Source: Streptomyces sp. NRRL S-455
Lineage (GTDB): Bacteria; Actinomycetota; Actinomycetes; Streptomycetales; Streptomycetaceae
Length of the DNA: 64,000 nucleotides
Direction of reading: 5' to 3'
NCBI RefSeq assembly: GCF_000717875.1
Contig: NZ_JOCT01000027.1
Coordinates: 62,001 to 126,000, forward strand
Position numbers and translations under genes: made by a program
Notes under the pieces: generated by a model
The model's input: only the letters and a program-made list of their open reading frames with translations
Told to the model about the DNA's origin: nothing
Database searches by the model: none
Part shown: one piece after another, positions 1 to 9,311 of the stretch
Position numbering within the stretch: the stretch's first letter is position 1
Layout: the number at the start of each line of letters is the position of its first letter

Positions 1-676
1 TCGTCCCGCCGATGTGCATCAGGCAGGAGTTGTCGGCCGCGCACAGCACCTCGGCACCGGTCGACTCCGCGTTGCGCACCTTGTCGGCGCCCATCGCCGC
101 CGAGACGTCGGGGTTCTTCAGGGCGAAGGTGCCCCCGAACCCGCAGCACTCGTCCGCTCCCGGCAGCTCGACCAGCTCCAGCCCCGTCACGGCCTGGAGC
201 AGCCGCCGCGGCCGGTCGCCGAGCCCGAGTCCGCGCAGCCCGTGGCAGGTCGGGTGGTACGTCACCGTGTGCGGGTAGTACGCCCCGACGTCCGTCACGC
301 CCAGCACATCCACCAGGAACTCCGTGAGTTCGTAGGTCTTCGGCACCACCGGCGCCAGCGTGGCCGCGAGGGTGTCACCGCGCCCCTCGGCCCGGGCCCG
401 CTCACCCATCCGCGGATACAGCTCCCGCACCATCGCCCCGCACGACCCGGACGGCGTCACGATCGCCTCGTACTCCCCGAAGACATCGGAGAAATGCCGG
501 GCGAGCGGCTCGGCCTCGTGGCGGTACCCGGTGTTGTAGTGCGCCTGGCCGCAGCAGGTCTGCGCCATCGGAAAGTCGACCTCGACGCCCAGCCTGGTCA
601 GCAGTTTCACCACGGCGCGCCCCGTGTCCGGATACAGCGTGTCGTTGACACAGGTCAGGAACAGGGCGACACGCAT
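1..676 (-). CDS. lutA: LutA-type (Fe-S)-binding subunit of L-lactate oxidation, C-terminus cut by window edge
   Basis: Cysteine-rich CCG-domain protein that, with LutB and LutC, oxidises L-lactate to pyruvate. The 225 residues in the window contain both CCG units: one near residue 42 (TCCGQAHYNTG) and one near the edge (DECCGFGGTF). The ATG at 676 is preceded by AAGGAG at good spacing. It lies 70 bases downstream of rhaB on the same strand. This suits the pathway, since rhamnose breakdown by the aldolase/dehydrogenase gives L-lactate. lutB and lutC are presumably just outside the window. A glycolate-oxidase iron-sulfur subunit (GlcF-like) is the main alternative, but the short two-CCG form with this N-terminus is typical of LutA. 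Confidence 0.88.
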   Translation of the reverse strand, partial: MRVALFLTCVNDTLYPDTGRAVVKLLTRLGVEVDFPMAQTCCGQAHYNTGYRHEAEPLARHFSDVFGEYEAIVTPSGSCGAMVRELYPRMGERARAEGRGDTLAATLAPVVPKTYELTEFLVDVLGVTDVGAYYPHTVTYHPTCHGLRGLGLGDRPRRLLQAVTGLELVELPGADECCGFGGTFALKNPDVSAAMGADKVRNAESTGAEVLCAADNSCLMHIGGT

Positions 677-695
677 CGCGGCTCCTTATGGTTGA

Positions 696-706
696 TCATC
701 GGATGA
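696..706. promoter_or_regulatory. Small inverted repeat upstream of lutA
   Basis: TCATC-G-GATGA is a perfect 11-base inverted repeat, 20 bases upstream of the lutA start and inside the rhaB-lutA gap. It could be an operator for a FadR/LutR-type regulator. The assignment rests only on symmetry and position. Confidence 0.3.
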
Positions 707-746
707 GTGCAGCGTAGTCCGGGCGCAGGTCCCGGGGGAGTCCCCG

Positions 747-2195
747 TCAGCCCCCGGCGAGCCGGTCCTGCGCCGCGCGCCACCGCTCGGTCCCGCCGCG
801 CGGCTCGTACCGGGTCAGCGGCTGCGTCCGGACGAGCAGCCCCCGCATACCCGACAGGTCACCGACCAGCCCGTGCGTCCGTGCCTGCACGAGCACGTTC
901 CCCAGGGCCGCGGCCTCCGTCGGGCCCGCCACCACCGGCAGCCCGCAGGCGTCGGCGGTCAGCTGGCACAGCAGCGCGTTGCGCGTACCGCCGCCCACCA
1001 CGTGCACCACGTCGACCGGATGTCCGGCGAGCCGCTGCGCGTCCAGGACGGCCTTGCGGTGGGCGAGGGCCAGGGAGTCGAGGATGCAACGCGTCACCTC
1101 GGCCGGCGACCCGGGCACGGGCTGGCCCGAGGCCCGGCACGCCTCGCCGATCCGCTCCGGCATCCGCCCGGGCGCGAGGAACGCCGCGTCACCCGCGTCG
1201 ACCACCGACCGCAAAGCAGGCACCTTGGACGCCTCCAGCAGCAGCGCGCCCAGGTCCGGGTCGCCCCAGGCCCGCACGCACTCCTGCAGCAGCCACAACC
1301 CCATGATGTTGCGCAGATACCGGACGGTGCCGTCCAGCCCCAGCTCGTTGGTGAAGTTGGCCGCCCGGCTCTCCTCGGTCAGGACCGGCGCGTCCAGCTC
1401 GAGTCCGGCCAGGGACCACGTGCCGGTGCAGATGTAGGCGAACCGCTCACCGGACGCCGGAACGGCGGCCACGGCCGACGCGGTGTCGTGCGATCCGACG
1501 GTCGTCACCGGCACGGGACCGGCGAGCCCGGTCTCCTCCAGCACCTGGTCCCGCAGCACGCCCGCCGGATCACCGGGCTGCCGCAGCGGCGCGAACAGGC
1601 CCAGGTCGATGCCCAGCCGCGAGGCGATGCCGTACGACCAGTCACGTGTCCGGGGATCGATGAGCTGGGTGGTCGAGGCGTTGGTCAGTTCGGTGCCCTG
1701 CTCGCCGGTGAGCCAGTACGTGAGCAGATCGGGAACGAGCAACAGCCGCTCGGCACGCGACAGTTGAGTCGTACCCTGAGCCGCTGTCAGCTGGTACAGG
1801 GTGTTGAAGGGCGCGTACTGCAACCCGGTCGCCGCGTACAGCTCCTCCGCCGGGACGGCCGCCCACACCTTCTCCGCGACCCCCTCCGTGCGGGAGTCCC
1901 GGTAGTGCACGGGGTTACCGAGCAGCGCCCCGTCCGCGTCGAGCAGTCCGTAGTCCACGGCCCAACTGTCGATGCCCACGGAATCGACCTGTCCGGCCGC
2001 CCGCAGCCCGTCCAGCACCCCCGCGTACAGGGCGAGGGCGTCCCAGCGCAGACCCTCGGGCACCCGCACGGGCCGGTTCGGGAAGCGGTGGGCCTCGGTC
2101 AGCTCCAGGCTGTCGGGGCCGACGCGGCCGGCCATGACGCGTCCGCTGGACGCGCCGAGGTCGACCGCGGCGTACGACTTCACGGACCCGCTCAC
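747..2195 (-). CDS. rhaB: Rhamnulokinase (FGGY family)
   Basis: Phosphorylates L-rhamnulose to L-rhamnulose-1-phosphate with ATP. The 482-residue length fits the family. The N-terminal phosphate loop DLGASSGRVMAG is that of rhamnulokinases, and GSHDTASAVAAVP in the middle is the conserved FGGY segment around the catalytic Asp. The glycine-rich GGGTRNALLCQLTAD near residue 400 is the second ATP-binding motif. The start is GTG at 2195, overlapping the TGA of the upstream aldolase/dehydrogenase (GTGA), so the two are translationally coupled. The order rhaI, rhaEW, rhaB follows the pathway. Confidence 0.95.
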   Translation of the reverse strand: MSGSVKSYAAVDLGASSGRVMAGRVGPDSLELTEAHRFPNRPVRVPEGLRWDALALYAGVLDGLRAAGQVDSVGIDSWAVDYGLLDADGALLGNPVHYRDSRTEGVAEKVWAAVPAEELYAATGLQYAPFNTLYQLTAAQGTTQLSRAERLLLVPDLLTYWLTGEQGTELTNASTTQLIDPRTRDWSYGIASRLGIDLGLFAPLRQPGDPAGVLRDQVLEETGLAGPVPVTTVGSHDTASAVAAVPASGERFAYICTGTWSLAGLELDAPVLTEESRAANFTNELGLDGTVRYLRNIMGLWLLQECVRAWGDPDLGALLLEASKVPALRSVVDAGDAAFLAPGRMPERIGEACRASGQPVPGSPAEVTRCILDSLALAHRKAVLDAQRLAGHPVDVVHVVGGGTRNALLCQLTADACGLPVVAGPTEAAALGNVLVQARTHGLVGDLSGMRGLLVRTQPLTRYEPRGGTERWRAAQDRLAGG

Positions 2196-4231
2196 CGCAG
2201 GAAGGCGGCCGCGACGCCGGCGTCGACCGGGATGTGCAGCCCGGTCGTGTGGGTCAGGTCCCCGCCGGTCAGTGCGAAGACGGCGTTCGCGACGTGCTCG
2301 GGAAGCACCTCGCGCTTGAGGATGGTCCGCTGGGCGTAGAACTCACCCAGCTTCTCCTCCTCGACCCCGTACACGGCGGCCCGCTGAGCCCCCCACCCCC
2401 CGGCGAAGATCCCGGAGCCCCGCACCACACCGTCCGGGTTGATCCCGTTGACCCGGATCCCGTGCTCGCCCAGCTCGGCGGCGAGCAGCCGCACCTGGTG
2501 CGCCTGGTCGGCCTTGGTGGCCGAGTAGGCGATGTTGTTGGGCCCGGCGAACACGGCGTTCTTCGAGGCGATGTAGACGATGTCACCACCCAGCCCCTGG
2601 GCGGTCATCACCCGCGCCGCCTCCCTCGACACCAGGAAGGAGCCGCGCGCCATGATGTCGTGCTGGAGGTCCCAGTCCTTGGCCGAGGTCTCCAGCAGCG
2701 GCTTGGAGATCGAGATGCCGGCGTTGTTCACCACGAGATCGACCCCGCCGAAGGCCAGCACGGCCGCGTCGAAGGCCTCGGCGATCTGCTCCTCGGACGT
2801 GACGTCCACCGTCACGGCGACGGCCTTGTCGGACCCTCCCAGCTCCTCGGCGACAGCCTGGGCGTTGTCGCCGTTGAGGTCCGCGACGACCACACACGCC
2901 CCTTCGGCCACGAGCCGGTGCGCGATGGCCTTCCCGATCCCGCTGCCCGCACCGGTGACGAGCGCGACCCGCGTGGCCAGCGCCTTGGGCTTCGGCATCC
3001 GCTGGAGCTTGGCCTCCTCCAGCGCCCAGTACTCGATGCGGAACTTCTCGGACTCCTCGATGGGCGCGTAACGGGACACCGCCTCCGCCCCGCGCATCAC
3101 ATTGATGGCGTTGACGTAGAACTCCCCGGCCACCCGGGCCGTCTGCTTGTCCTTGCCGAACGAGAACATCCCCACCCCCGGGACCAGCACGATCGCCGGG
3201 TCGGCGCCGCGCATGGCGGGGGAGTCGGGCAGGGCGTGCCGCTGGTAGTAGGCGGCGTACTCCTCGCGGTACGCGGCGTGCAGTTCCTTCAGCCGGCCGA
3301 CGGCCTCGTCGAGCGGAGCGGTGGGCGGCAGGTCGAGCACCAGCGGCCGCACCTTGGTGCGCAGGAAGTGGTCCGGGCAGGAGGTGCCCAGTGCGGCCAG
3401 CCGGGGGTGCTCGGCGCCGGCGAGGAAGTCGAGGACGACCTCGGAGTCGTCGAAGTGCCCGACCTGGGGGCGGTCCTGGGAGGCGAGGGCGCGCACGTAC
3501 GGCGCGAGGGCGGCGGCCCGTTTCCGGCGCTCACCCGAGCTCAGCGCGGCGTACCCGTCGATCACCGGCCCGAAGGGCTCGGCCTTCCCACGTTCGGCGA
3601 GGAACTTCTCGGCGGTCCGGATGATGTGCAGCGAGTTCCGCTCGCACTCCTCGGACGTGTCGCCCCACGCGGTGATCCCGTGCCCACCGAGAATGCACCC
3701 GACGGCCTGCGGGTTGGCCTGCTTCACGGCGGCGATGTCCAGCCCGAGCTGGAACCCGGGCCGCCGCCACGGCACCCACACGACACTGTCCCCGAAACAC
3801 TCGGCGGTCAGCTTCTCCCCGTCGGCGGCACAGGCGAGCGCGATCCCGGAGTCCGGGTGGAGATGATCGACGTGCGCGGCATCGACGAGCCCGTGCATGG
3901 CGGTGTCGATGGAGGGAGCGGCCCCGCCCTTCCCGTGCAGGCAGTAGTCGAACGCGGCGACCATCTCGTCCTCGCGCTCGACACCCGGGTACACGTCGAC
4001 GAGCGCCCGCATCCGATCGAGCCGCAGCACGGCGAGCCCCGCCTCGGTGAGCGTGCCGAGGTCACCACCGGACCCCTTGACCCACATCAGCTCGACGTCG
4101 CCGCCGGTCACGGGGTCGGTTTCGGTACCTTTCGCGGACGCGTTGCCTCCGGCGTAGTTGGTGTTACGGGGATCGGAGCCGAGCCGATGCGACCGAGCGA
4201 GCAGAGCGGCGGCCTCGGGGTGGGGTGCCAT
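2192..4231 (-). CDS. rhaEW: Bifunctional rhamnulose-1-phosphate aldolase / L-lactaldehyde dehydrogenase
   Basis: Two-domain enzyme of 679 residues. The N-terminal half (about 1-400) is a class II aldolase/adducin-type domain with metal-binding histidines in DHLHPDSGIAL and GGHGITAWG. It would split rhamnulose-1-phosphate into DHAP and L-lactaldehyde. The C-terminal half (about 420-679) is a short-chain dehydrogenase with the TGAGSGIGKAIA nucleotide loop, NNAG, and the catalytic YSATK, expected to oxidise lactaldehyde to lactate. This fusion is known in Bacillus and other bacteria (YuxG/RhaEW type). ATG at 4231 is preceded by GGAACC and AAAAGGAACC-like purine sequence. It is downstream of rhaI, with a 133-base gap that holds a palindromic repeat. 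Confidence 0.95.
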   Translation of the reverse strand: MAPHPEAAALLARSHRLGSDPRNTNYAGGNASAKGTETDPVTGGDVELMWVKGSGGDLGTLTEAGLAVLRLDRMRALVDVYPGVEREDEMVAAFDYCLHGKGGAAPSIDTAMHGLVDAAHVDHLHPDSGIALACAADGEKLTAECFGDSVVWVPWRRPGFQLGLDIAAVKQANPQAVGCILGGHGITAWGDTSEECERNSLHIIRTAEKFLAERGKAEPFGPVIDGYAALSSGERRKRAAALAPYVRALASQDRPQVGHFDDSEVVLDFLAGAEHPRLAALGTSCPDHFLRTKVRPLVLDLPPTAPLDEAVGRLKELHAAYREEYAAYYQRHALPDSPAMRGADPAIVLVPGVGMFSFGKDKQTARVAGEFYVNAINVMRGAEAVSRYAPIEESEKFRIEYWALEEAKLQRMPKPKALATRVALVTGAGSGIGKAIAHRLVAEGACVVVADLNGDNAQAVAEELGGSDKAVAVTVDVTSEEQIAEAFDAAVLAFGGVDLVVNNAGISISKPLLETSAKDWDLQHDIMARGSFLVSREAARVMTAQGLGGDIVYIASKNAVFAGPNNIAYSATKADQAHQVRLLAAELGEHGIRVNGINPDGVVRGSGIFAGGWGAQRAAVYGVEEEKLGEFYAQRTILKREVLPEHVANAVFALTGGDLTHTTGLHIPVDAGVAAAFLR

Positions 4232-4269
4232 GGCGGTTCCTTTTCAGAGGAGGGTGGGTGAGGTTCCTT

Positions 4270-4340
4270 AGGGGCGCGGGGCTGTATCACTGTGCGGCTC
4301 TGCCGCGTGGGCGCGACCAGCCATAGCGGCCCGCACCCCG
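4270..4340 (+). repeat. Streptomyces-type palindromic intergenic repeat, copy A
   Basis: Sequence around GGGGCGCGGGGCTGT and GCGGCTCTGCCGCGTGGGCG, in the gap between rhaI and rhaEW. An inverted, slightly diverged copy lies at 9312-9371. Both keep a GCGGC-3-GCCGC hairpin whose stem is conserved while the loop changes (TCT here, TCC there). Elements of this appearance recur in Streptomyces intergenic DNA; I know of no assigned function. Confidence 0.7.
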
Positions 4341-4364
4341 CAGACAACAGATCTCGGCAGACGC

Positions 4365-5525
4365 TTACGCACCCCACCCCGCCTGCTCCCCACCAACCCG
4401 CTCGGCGACAATCGCCTCGCCCCACCCACTACGCCGGTACGCCGAAACGGGGTCGGGGTCCAGCCCCATCTCCTCGCGCACCTCACGAAGCAGCGGCCGC
4501 ACATCGGTGTTGTAGGCGTCCATCAGCACGGCGTTGGCCTCCAGCACGTCACCGGACCGCTGCGCCGCACGCAGCGCGCCACCGTCGACCAGCAACGCCT
4601 TCGCCGTGGCCTCCTGCACGTTCATCACCGACCGGATGATCGCCGGGATCTTCGCCTCGATGTTGTGACACTGATCGAGCATGAACGCGACCTCGGGCGT
4701 GAACCCCCCGCCCCGCACCACCTCGTACATGATCCGGAACAACTGGAACGGATCCGCGGCCCCGACCATCAGGTCGTCGTCCGCGTAGAACCGCGAGTTG
4801 AAGTCGAACCCCCCGAGCTTCCCCTCCCGCAGCAGGGCCGCCACGATGAACTCGATGTTGGTCCCCGGCGCGTGGTGCCCGGTGTCGACGACGACCTGAG
4901 CCTTCGGCCCGAGCTTCAGGCAGTGGGCGTAGGCGGTACCCCAGTCCGGCACATCCGTCGTGTAGAACGCCGGCTCGAAGAACTTGTACTCCAGCAGCAT
5001 CCGCTGTCCGTCGCCCAGCCGTTCGTAGACCTCGGCGAGCCCTTCGGCCAGCCGGTCCTGCCGCCCCCGGATGTCGTCCTGCCCCGGATAGTTCGTCCCG
5101 TCGGCGAACCACAGCTTCAGATCGCGGGACCCCGTCGCATCCATGATGTCGACGCACTCCAGCAGATGGTCCACCGCCTTGCGCCGCACCGCCGCGTCCG
5201 GGTGACAGATGCTCCCGAGCTTGTAGTCGTCGTCCTGGAAGGTGTTGGAGTTGATCGCCCCCAGCCGCACCCCACGCTGCTCGGCATGCTTCGCCAGTGC
5301 CGCGTAGTCGTCGACCTTGTCCCACGGAATGTGCAGGGCGACCGTCGGCGCCACGCCGGTGAACTCGTGCACCTTCGCCGCGTCGTCCAGCTTCTCGAAC
5401 GGAGTGCGCGGCACGCCCGCCTGCGCGAACACCTTGAACCGGGTGCCCGAGTTCCCGTACGCCCAGGACGGCGTCTCGACGGCCTGTGTCTTGAGAGCGG
5501 TCTTCACCGCGGCGAGCTCGGTCAC
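4365..5525 (-). CDS. rhaI: L-rhamnose isomerase (RhaI type)
   Basis: Converts L-rhamnose to L-rhamnulose, the first intracellular step. The xylose-isomerase-like TIM barrel is visible, with metal and substrate segments LKLWFADGTNYPGQDD, LEYKFFEPAFY, VVVDTGHHAPGTN and FDFNSRFYADDD. The open frame could start at 5561, but GTG at 5525 has AGGAG seven bases upstream and gives the expected N-terminus (TELAAVKTALKTQ), for 386 residues. It is the first gene of the leftward rha operon. Its promoter and a LacI-type operator lie immediately upstream (5585-5613, 5566-5577). Confidence 0.94.
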   Translation of the reverse strand: MTELAAVKTALKTQAVETPSWAYGNSGTRFKVFAQAGVPRTPFEKLDDAAKVHEFTGVAPTVALHIPWDKVDDYAALAKHAEQRGVRLGAINSNTFQDDDYKLGSICHPDAAVRRKAVDHLLECVDIMDATGSRDLKLWFADGTNYPGQDDIRGRQDRLAEGLAEVYERLGDGQRMLLEYKFFEPAFYTTDVPDWGTAYAHCLKLGPKAQVVVDTGHHAPGTNIEFIVAALLREGKLGGFDFNSRFYADDDLMVGAADPFQLFRIMYEVVRGGGFTPEVAFMLDQCHNIEAKIPAIIRSVMNVQEATAKALLVDGGALRAAQRSGDVLEANAVLMDAYNTDVRPLLREVREEMGLDPDPVSAYRRSGWGEAIVAERVGGEQAGWGA

Positions 5526-5565
5526 GTCTGGGCTCCTGTGACATCGGGTCATGACGACCACGGAA

Positions 5566-5577
5566 TGAAACGATTCA
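5566..5577. promoter_or_regulatory. LacI-type operator controlling rhaI
   Basis: TGAAACGATTCA has LacI-family half-sites TGAA/TTCA around a central CG. It starts at about +1 of the predicted leftward promoter, so a bound repressor would block initiation. The likely ligand is the LacI-family protein encoded at 12366-13391. A related site is at 5731-5742. Confidence 0.65.
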
Positions 5578-5584
5578 GAACGCG

Positions 5585-5613
5585 AAGTTATGGGCCCCCC
5601 GGAGGGGTGTCAA
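5585..5613 (-). promoter_or_regulatory. Sigma-70-type (HrdB-like) promoter for rhaI operon
   Basis: Read leftward: -35 TTGACA (5613-5608), 17-base spacer, -10 TAACTT (5590-5585). The predicted transcription start is about 5578, directly at the operator. The -35 matches consensus perfectly and the -10 fits TANNNT. Confidence 0.7.
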
Positions 5614-5686
5614 CCCCTCGGCCGACACCGTTCACTGTGACCCGCGTGTGCGCTCCGGTCCTCGAAATCTTTTCGACCGCGACCCA

Positions 5687-5716
5687 TTGACGTGACATGC
5701 GCGGCCCGCCTAACGT
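5687..5716 (+). promoter_or_regulatory. Sigma-70-type promoter for the rhamnose transporter operon
   Basis: -35 TTGACG (5687-5692), 18-base spacer, -10 TAACGT (5711-5716). The predicted start is near 5723, eight bases before the operator-like site at 5731. Confidence 0.6.
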
Positions 5717-5730
5717 CCCGGCAACCCAGT

Positions 5731-5742
5731 TGAAACCTTTCA
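5731..5742. promoter_or_regulatory. LacI-type operator in front of the transporter operon
   Basis: TGAAACCTTTCA has perfect five-base half-sites TGAAA/TTTCA with centre CC instead of CG. It lies just downstream of the predicted start of the rightward promoter. Together with 5566-5577 it suggests one regulator silencing both directions. Confidence 0.6.
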
Positions 5743-5786
5743 CGACGTCGAAAGGGCCGTCCCGCCGGCGTCGTCGAGGAGCCCCC

Positions 5787-7304
5787 ATGACCCACCCGTC
5801 CACCACGGGTCCGGCCCCGGTTCTGGCCCTGAGGGACGTCTCCAAGTCCTTCGGCGCGGTCCGCGCCCTGCGGGACGTCTCCCTGGAGCTGTTCCCGGGG
5901 GAGGTGCATGCCCTGGCCGGTGAGAACGGCGCCGGCAAGTCGACCCTCATCAAGACGCTCGCCGGAGTGCACCGGCCGGACTCCGGCCAGGTGCTGCTCG
6001 ACGGTGCGCCCGTCGCCTTCCACGGCCCCGGCGACGCCCGCGACGCCGGCATCGCCGTCATCTACCAGGAGCCCACGCTCTTCCCCGACCTGTCGATCGC
6101 CGAGAACATCTACATGGGCCGCCGGCCGCGCCGCGCCCTCGGCCGGATCGACCACAAGGCCACCCACAACGCGACCGCCGCCCTCATGAAGCGCCTCGGT
6201 GTCGAACTCGACCCCGAACGACCCGCCCGCGGTCTGTCCATCGCCGACCAGCAGATCGTCGAGATCGCCAAGGCCCTCTCCTTCGACGCCCGTGTCCTGA
6301 TCATGGACGAGCCGACCGCCGCCCTCACCGGCAGCGAGGTCTCCCGCCTGTTCGGCGTCGTCCGCACCCTGCGCGAACAGGGCGCCGCCGTGCTCTTCAT
6401 CTCCCACCGGCTGGAGGAGATCTTCGAGATCTGCCAGCGGGTCACCACCCTGCGCGACGGCGCCTGGGTCGGCAGCGAACCGCTGGCGGGCATGACCGAG
6501 GACGACCTGGTGCGCCGCATGGTCGGCCGCGACCTCGACGAGCTGTACCCCAAGCAGGACGTGCGGCCCGGCGAGGTCGCCCTGAGCGTGCGCCGGCTGA
6601 CCCGTGAGGGCGTCTTCACCGACGTCTCCTTCGAGGTGCGGCACGGTGAGATCGTCGGACTGGCCGGACTCGTCGGCGCCGGGCGTACGGAGGTCGCCCG
6701 GGCCGTCTTCGGTATCGACCGCTGGGACGCCGGCGAGGTCGAGGTCGAGGGACGGAAGCTGACCAACGGCGCCCCGTCGACCGCCATGGCCGCGGGCCTC
6801 GCCCTGGTCCCCGAGGACCGGCGCGCCCAGGGCCTGGTGATGAACATGTCCATCGAGCGGAACATCGGGCTCACCGGACTCCGTACGACCGTGAAGGCCG
6901 GCCTGATGGACCGCGGCGCCGAGCGCAGCCGCTCCCTCGACTGGGCCGTCAGGCTCCAGGTCAAGTACGCCCGGATCGCCGACACCGTCAACACCCTGTC
7001 CGGAGGCAACCAGCAGAAGGTCGTGCTCGCCAAGTGGCTCGCCACCGGCCCCAGGGTGCTGATCGTCGACGAGCCGACCCGGGGCATCGACGTCGGCACC
7101 AAGGCCGAGGTGCACCGGCTGCTGTCCCAGCTGGCAGCCGACGGCGTGGCCGTCCTGATGATCTCCTCCGACCTGCCCGAGATCCTCGGCATGGCCGACC
7201 GCGTACTGGTGATGCACGAAGGGCGCCTCACCGCCGAGATCCCACGCTCCGACGCCACCGAGGAAACCGTGATGGCCGCAGCCACCGGGAGGTCCGCCGC
7301 ATGA
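5787..7304 (+). CDS. rhaT: Rhamnose ABC importer, duplicated ATP-binding subunit
   Basis: Energises uptake of rhamnose, like RbsA/XylG-type CUT2 ATPases. The 505 residues contain two nucleotide-binding halves. The first has Walker [10 protein letters not shown] near residues 45-53 and Walker [12 protein letters not shown]. The second keeps the signature [15 protein letters not shown] and Walker [13 protein letters not shown], with the degenerate loop GLVGAGRTE usual in this family. The frame is open from 5697, but ATG at 5787 has GAGGAG at the right distance and gives the family N-terminus. Its stop overlaps the next start (ATGA), so the permease is coupled. Rhamnose specificity is inferred from the locus. 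Confidence 0.93.
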   Translation: MTHPSTTGPAPVLALRDVSKSFGAVRALRDVSLELFPGEVHALAGENGAGKSTLIKTLAGVHRPDSGQVLLDGAPVAFHGPGDARDAGIAVIYQEPTLFPDLSIAENIYMGRRPRRALGRIDHKATHNATAALMKRLGVELDPERPARGLSIADQQIVEIAKALSFDARVLIMDEPTAALTGSEVSRLFGVVRTLREQGAAVLFISHRLEEIFEICQRVTTLRDGAWVGSEPLAGMTEDDLVRRMVGRDLDELYPKQDVRPGEVALSVRRLTREGVFTDVSFEVRHGEIVGLAGLVGAGRTEVARAVFGIDRWDAGEVEVEGRKLTNGAPSTAMAAGLALVPEDRRAQGLVMNMSIERNIGLTGLRTTVKAGLMDRGAERSRSLDWAVRLQVKYARIADTVNTLSGGNQQKVVLAKWLATGPRVLIVDEPTRGIDVGTKAEVHRLLSQLAADGVAVLMISSDLPEILGMADRVLVMHEGRLTAEIPRSDATEETVMAAATGRSAA

Positions 7305-8341
7305 CGGTCGTCACTCCCCAACAGGCCCCCGTGGCCGACGTGCCCAAGTCGAGCGGTACGCGGCTGGCCGACCGGGTCTTCAAGATGCGCGAACTCGCCA
7401 TCCTGGTCGTCTTCCTGGTGATGATCGCCGTCACCCAGGCCGGCAACAGCGAGTTCCTGTCCGAACAGGGCATCAAGGACCTGCTGCTGAACGCGACGAT
7501 CCTGGTCCTGGTCGCCACCGGCCAGTCCCTCGTGGTGATCACCAGGAACGTCGACCTGTCCGTCGGATCCACGCTCGGCATCAGCGCGTTCGCCGCCGGC
7601 ACCTACCTCCAGGGCGGCGGCGGCCCGGTCGTGGCGATCGCCCTGGCGGTGCTGCTCGGCATCGGCTTCGGCCTGCTCAACGGACTGCTCGTCAGCCTCG
7701 GCCAGGTGCCCGCGCTCGTCGTCACCCTCGGCACGCTGTACATCATCCGCGGCATCGACTCCATCTGGGTCGGCTCCCGCCAGATCACCGCGGCCGACCT
7801 GCCCGGCGGGTTCGTCGACTTCGGATCCGGTGGCATCTCGGCTGTGCCGTACCTGGCGCTGATCGCCCTGGCGGTGCTGGTCGCGACCGCGTACTACCTC
7901 AAGCACTTCGGCAGCGGGCGCGAACTCTACGCGCTCGGCTCCAACCCCGAGGCCGCCCGCCTCGCCGGTATCCCCGTCCGCAAGCGGACCCTCACCGCGT
8001 ACACCTTCTGCGGCGCCCTCGCCGGGCTCGCCGGCGCGATGTACCTCGCCCGGTTCGGCAACGTCGACTCGGGCACCGGCAACGGTTACGAACTCACCGT
8101 CGTCAGCGCCGTCGTGGTCGGCGGTGTCGTCTTCACCGGCGGCTCCGGCAGCGTCTACGGCGCGGCCCTCGGAGCGCTGCTGCTGACCTCCATCAACAGC
8201 GTGCTGCCCGCCCTCGGCGTCAGCTCCGTCTGGGTGCTCGCCATCAACGGCATCCTGCTCATCCTCGCCATCGCGGTCGACCGGGTCGTCGCGCTGCGGG
8301 TGGCCTCCGCCCTGAAGAAGAGGAACGCCCGCCATGGCTGA
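7301..8341 (+). CDS. rhaP: Rhamnose ABC importer permease 1
   Basis: Inner-membrane permease of the RbsC/XylH (BPD_transp_2) family, 346 residues with about nine or ten hydrophobic segments. The family loop appears as [22 protein letters not shown], the coupling region that contacts the ATPase. Start ATG at 7301 overlaps the upstream TGA, and its end overlaps the next permease by eight bases. Two different permeases with one binding protein is the usual make-up of rhamnose importers. Confidence 0.92.
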   Translation: MTVVTPQQAPVADVPKSSGTRLADRVFKMRELAILVVFLVMIAVTQAGNSEFLSEQGIKDLLLNATILVLVATGQSLVVITRNVDLSVGSTLGISAFAAGTYLQGGGGPVVAIALAVLLGIGFGLLNGLLVSLGQVPALVVTLGTLYIIRGIDSIWVGSRQITAADLPGGFVDFGSGGISAVPYLALIALAVLVATAYYLKHFGSGRELYALGSNPEAARLAGIPVRKRTLTAYTFCGALAGLAGAMYLARFGNVDSGTGNGYELTVVSAVVVGGVVFTGGSGSVYGAALGALLLTSINSVLPALGVSSVWVLAINGILLILAIAVDRVVALRVASALKKRNARHG

Positions 8342-9308
8342 CATCTCCCTGAGCCGAGCGGTCCGCTGGGACACGGTGGTCGGCGCTCTCCTCATCGTCG
8401 TCCTGCTGTTCTCCTTCGGCTTCGTCGACGGGTTCGGCAACGCGCTCAACCTGTCCTTCCTGATCGGGAACACGCTGCCGATCGCGCTCATCGCGCTGCC
8501 GATGACCCTGCTGGTCGTCTCCGGGGAGATCGACCTGTCGGTGGCGTCCACGGCCGGCCTGTCCGGTGCCGTGATGGGCGCGCTGTGGAACCAGGGCATG
8601 GCCATCGAGACGATCATTCCGATCTGCCTGCTGCTGGGGGTGGTGTGCGGGCTGATCAACGGGTTGCTGGTGACCGGGCTGGGACTGCCGTCCCTCGCCG
8701 TCACGATCGGCACGCTCGCGGCCTACCGGGGTGTCGCGCAGATCGTGCTCGGGTCCGACGCGGTGACCGACTTTCCCTCGCAGTACCTGGACTTCGCGGC
8801 CGGACGCCTCGGTGACACGTTCATTCCGTACGCCTTCCTGCCGTTCCTGGTGCTGCTCGCCATCGCGGTGGTCGCGCTGCACGCGACGCCGTTCGGGCGG
8901 TCGCTGTTCGCGATCGGGGCGAGCGAGGAGGCGGCGCGGTTCGCCGGGATCCGGGTGAAGCGGCAGAAGCTGATCCTGTTCACGGTGACCGGGCTGATGG
9001 CTTCTCTGACCGGCGTCTTCTGGGCTCTTCACTACGCCAGCGCGCGGTACGACAACGCCACCGGCCTGGAACTGTCCGTCGTGGCCGCCGTGTTGCTCGG
9101 CGGTATCGACTTCGACGGCGGCAAGGGCACGCTGGGCGGTGCGATCGCCGGGGTGTTCCTGCTCGGTGCGCTCCAGAACGTGATGAGCCTGCAGGACGTC
9201 TCCGCGCAGTCGCAGATCGTCGTCACCGGTGTGTTGCTCGTGCTTTCCGTGCTCGGGCCGCGGGTGGCTCGGCAGATCGCCGTTGTGCGCGCGCAATCTC
9301 CTGGCTGA
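8334..9308 (+). CDS. rhaQ: Rhamnose ABC importer permease 2
   Basis: Second permease of the heterodimer, 324 residues, same BPD_transp_2 family. It has the coupling loop GASEEAARFAGIRVKRQK and about nine membrane segments. The coding frame overlaps the previous gene by eight bases (ATGGCTGA). About 110 bases separate it from the binding-protein gene; most of that gap is the inverted repeat copy, so the binding protein may be translated at a different level from the permeases. Confidence 0.92.
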   Translation: MADISLSRAVRWDTVVGALLIVVLLFSFGFVDGFGNALNLSFLIGNTLPIALIALPMTLLVVSGEIDLSVASTAGLSGAVMGALWNQGMAIETIIPICLLLGVVCGLINGLLVTGLGLPSLAVTIGTLAAYRGVAQIVLGSDAVTDFPSQYLDFAAGRLGDTFIPYAFLPFLVLLAIAVVALHATPFGRSLFAIGASEEAARFAGIRVKRQKLILFTVTGLMASLTGVFWALHYASARYDNATGLELSVVAAVLLGGIDFDGGKGTLGGAIAGVFLLGALQNVMSLQDVSAQSQIVVTGVLLVLSVLGPRVARQIAVVRAQSPG

Positions 9309-9311
9309 AGG

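Noticed and set aside
732..757. Terminator between rhaB and lutA (CCGGGGG/CCCCCGG)
   Set aside because: The left arm lies beyond the rhaB stop but the right arm is inside the coding end, with a long loop; too weak to call.
6110..8713. Minus-strand frame across the transporter genes
   Set aside because: Antisense to intact ATPase and permease genes and without recognisable domains.
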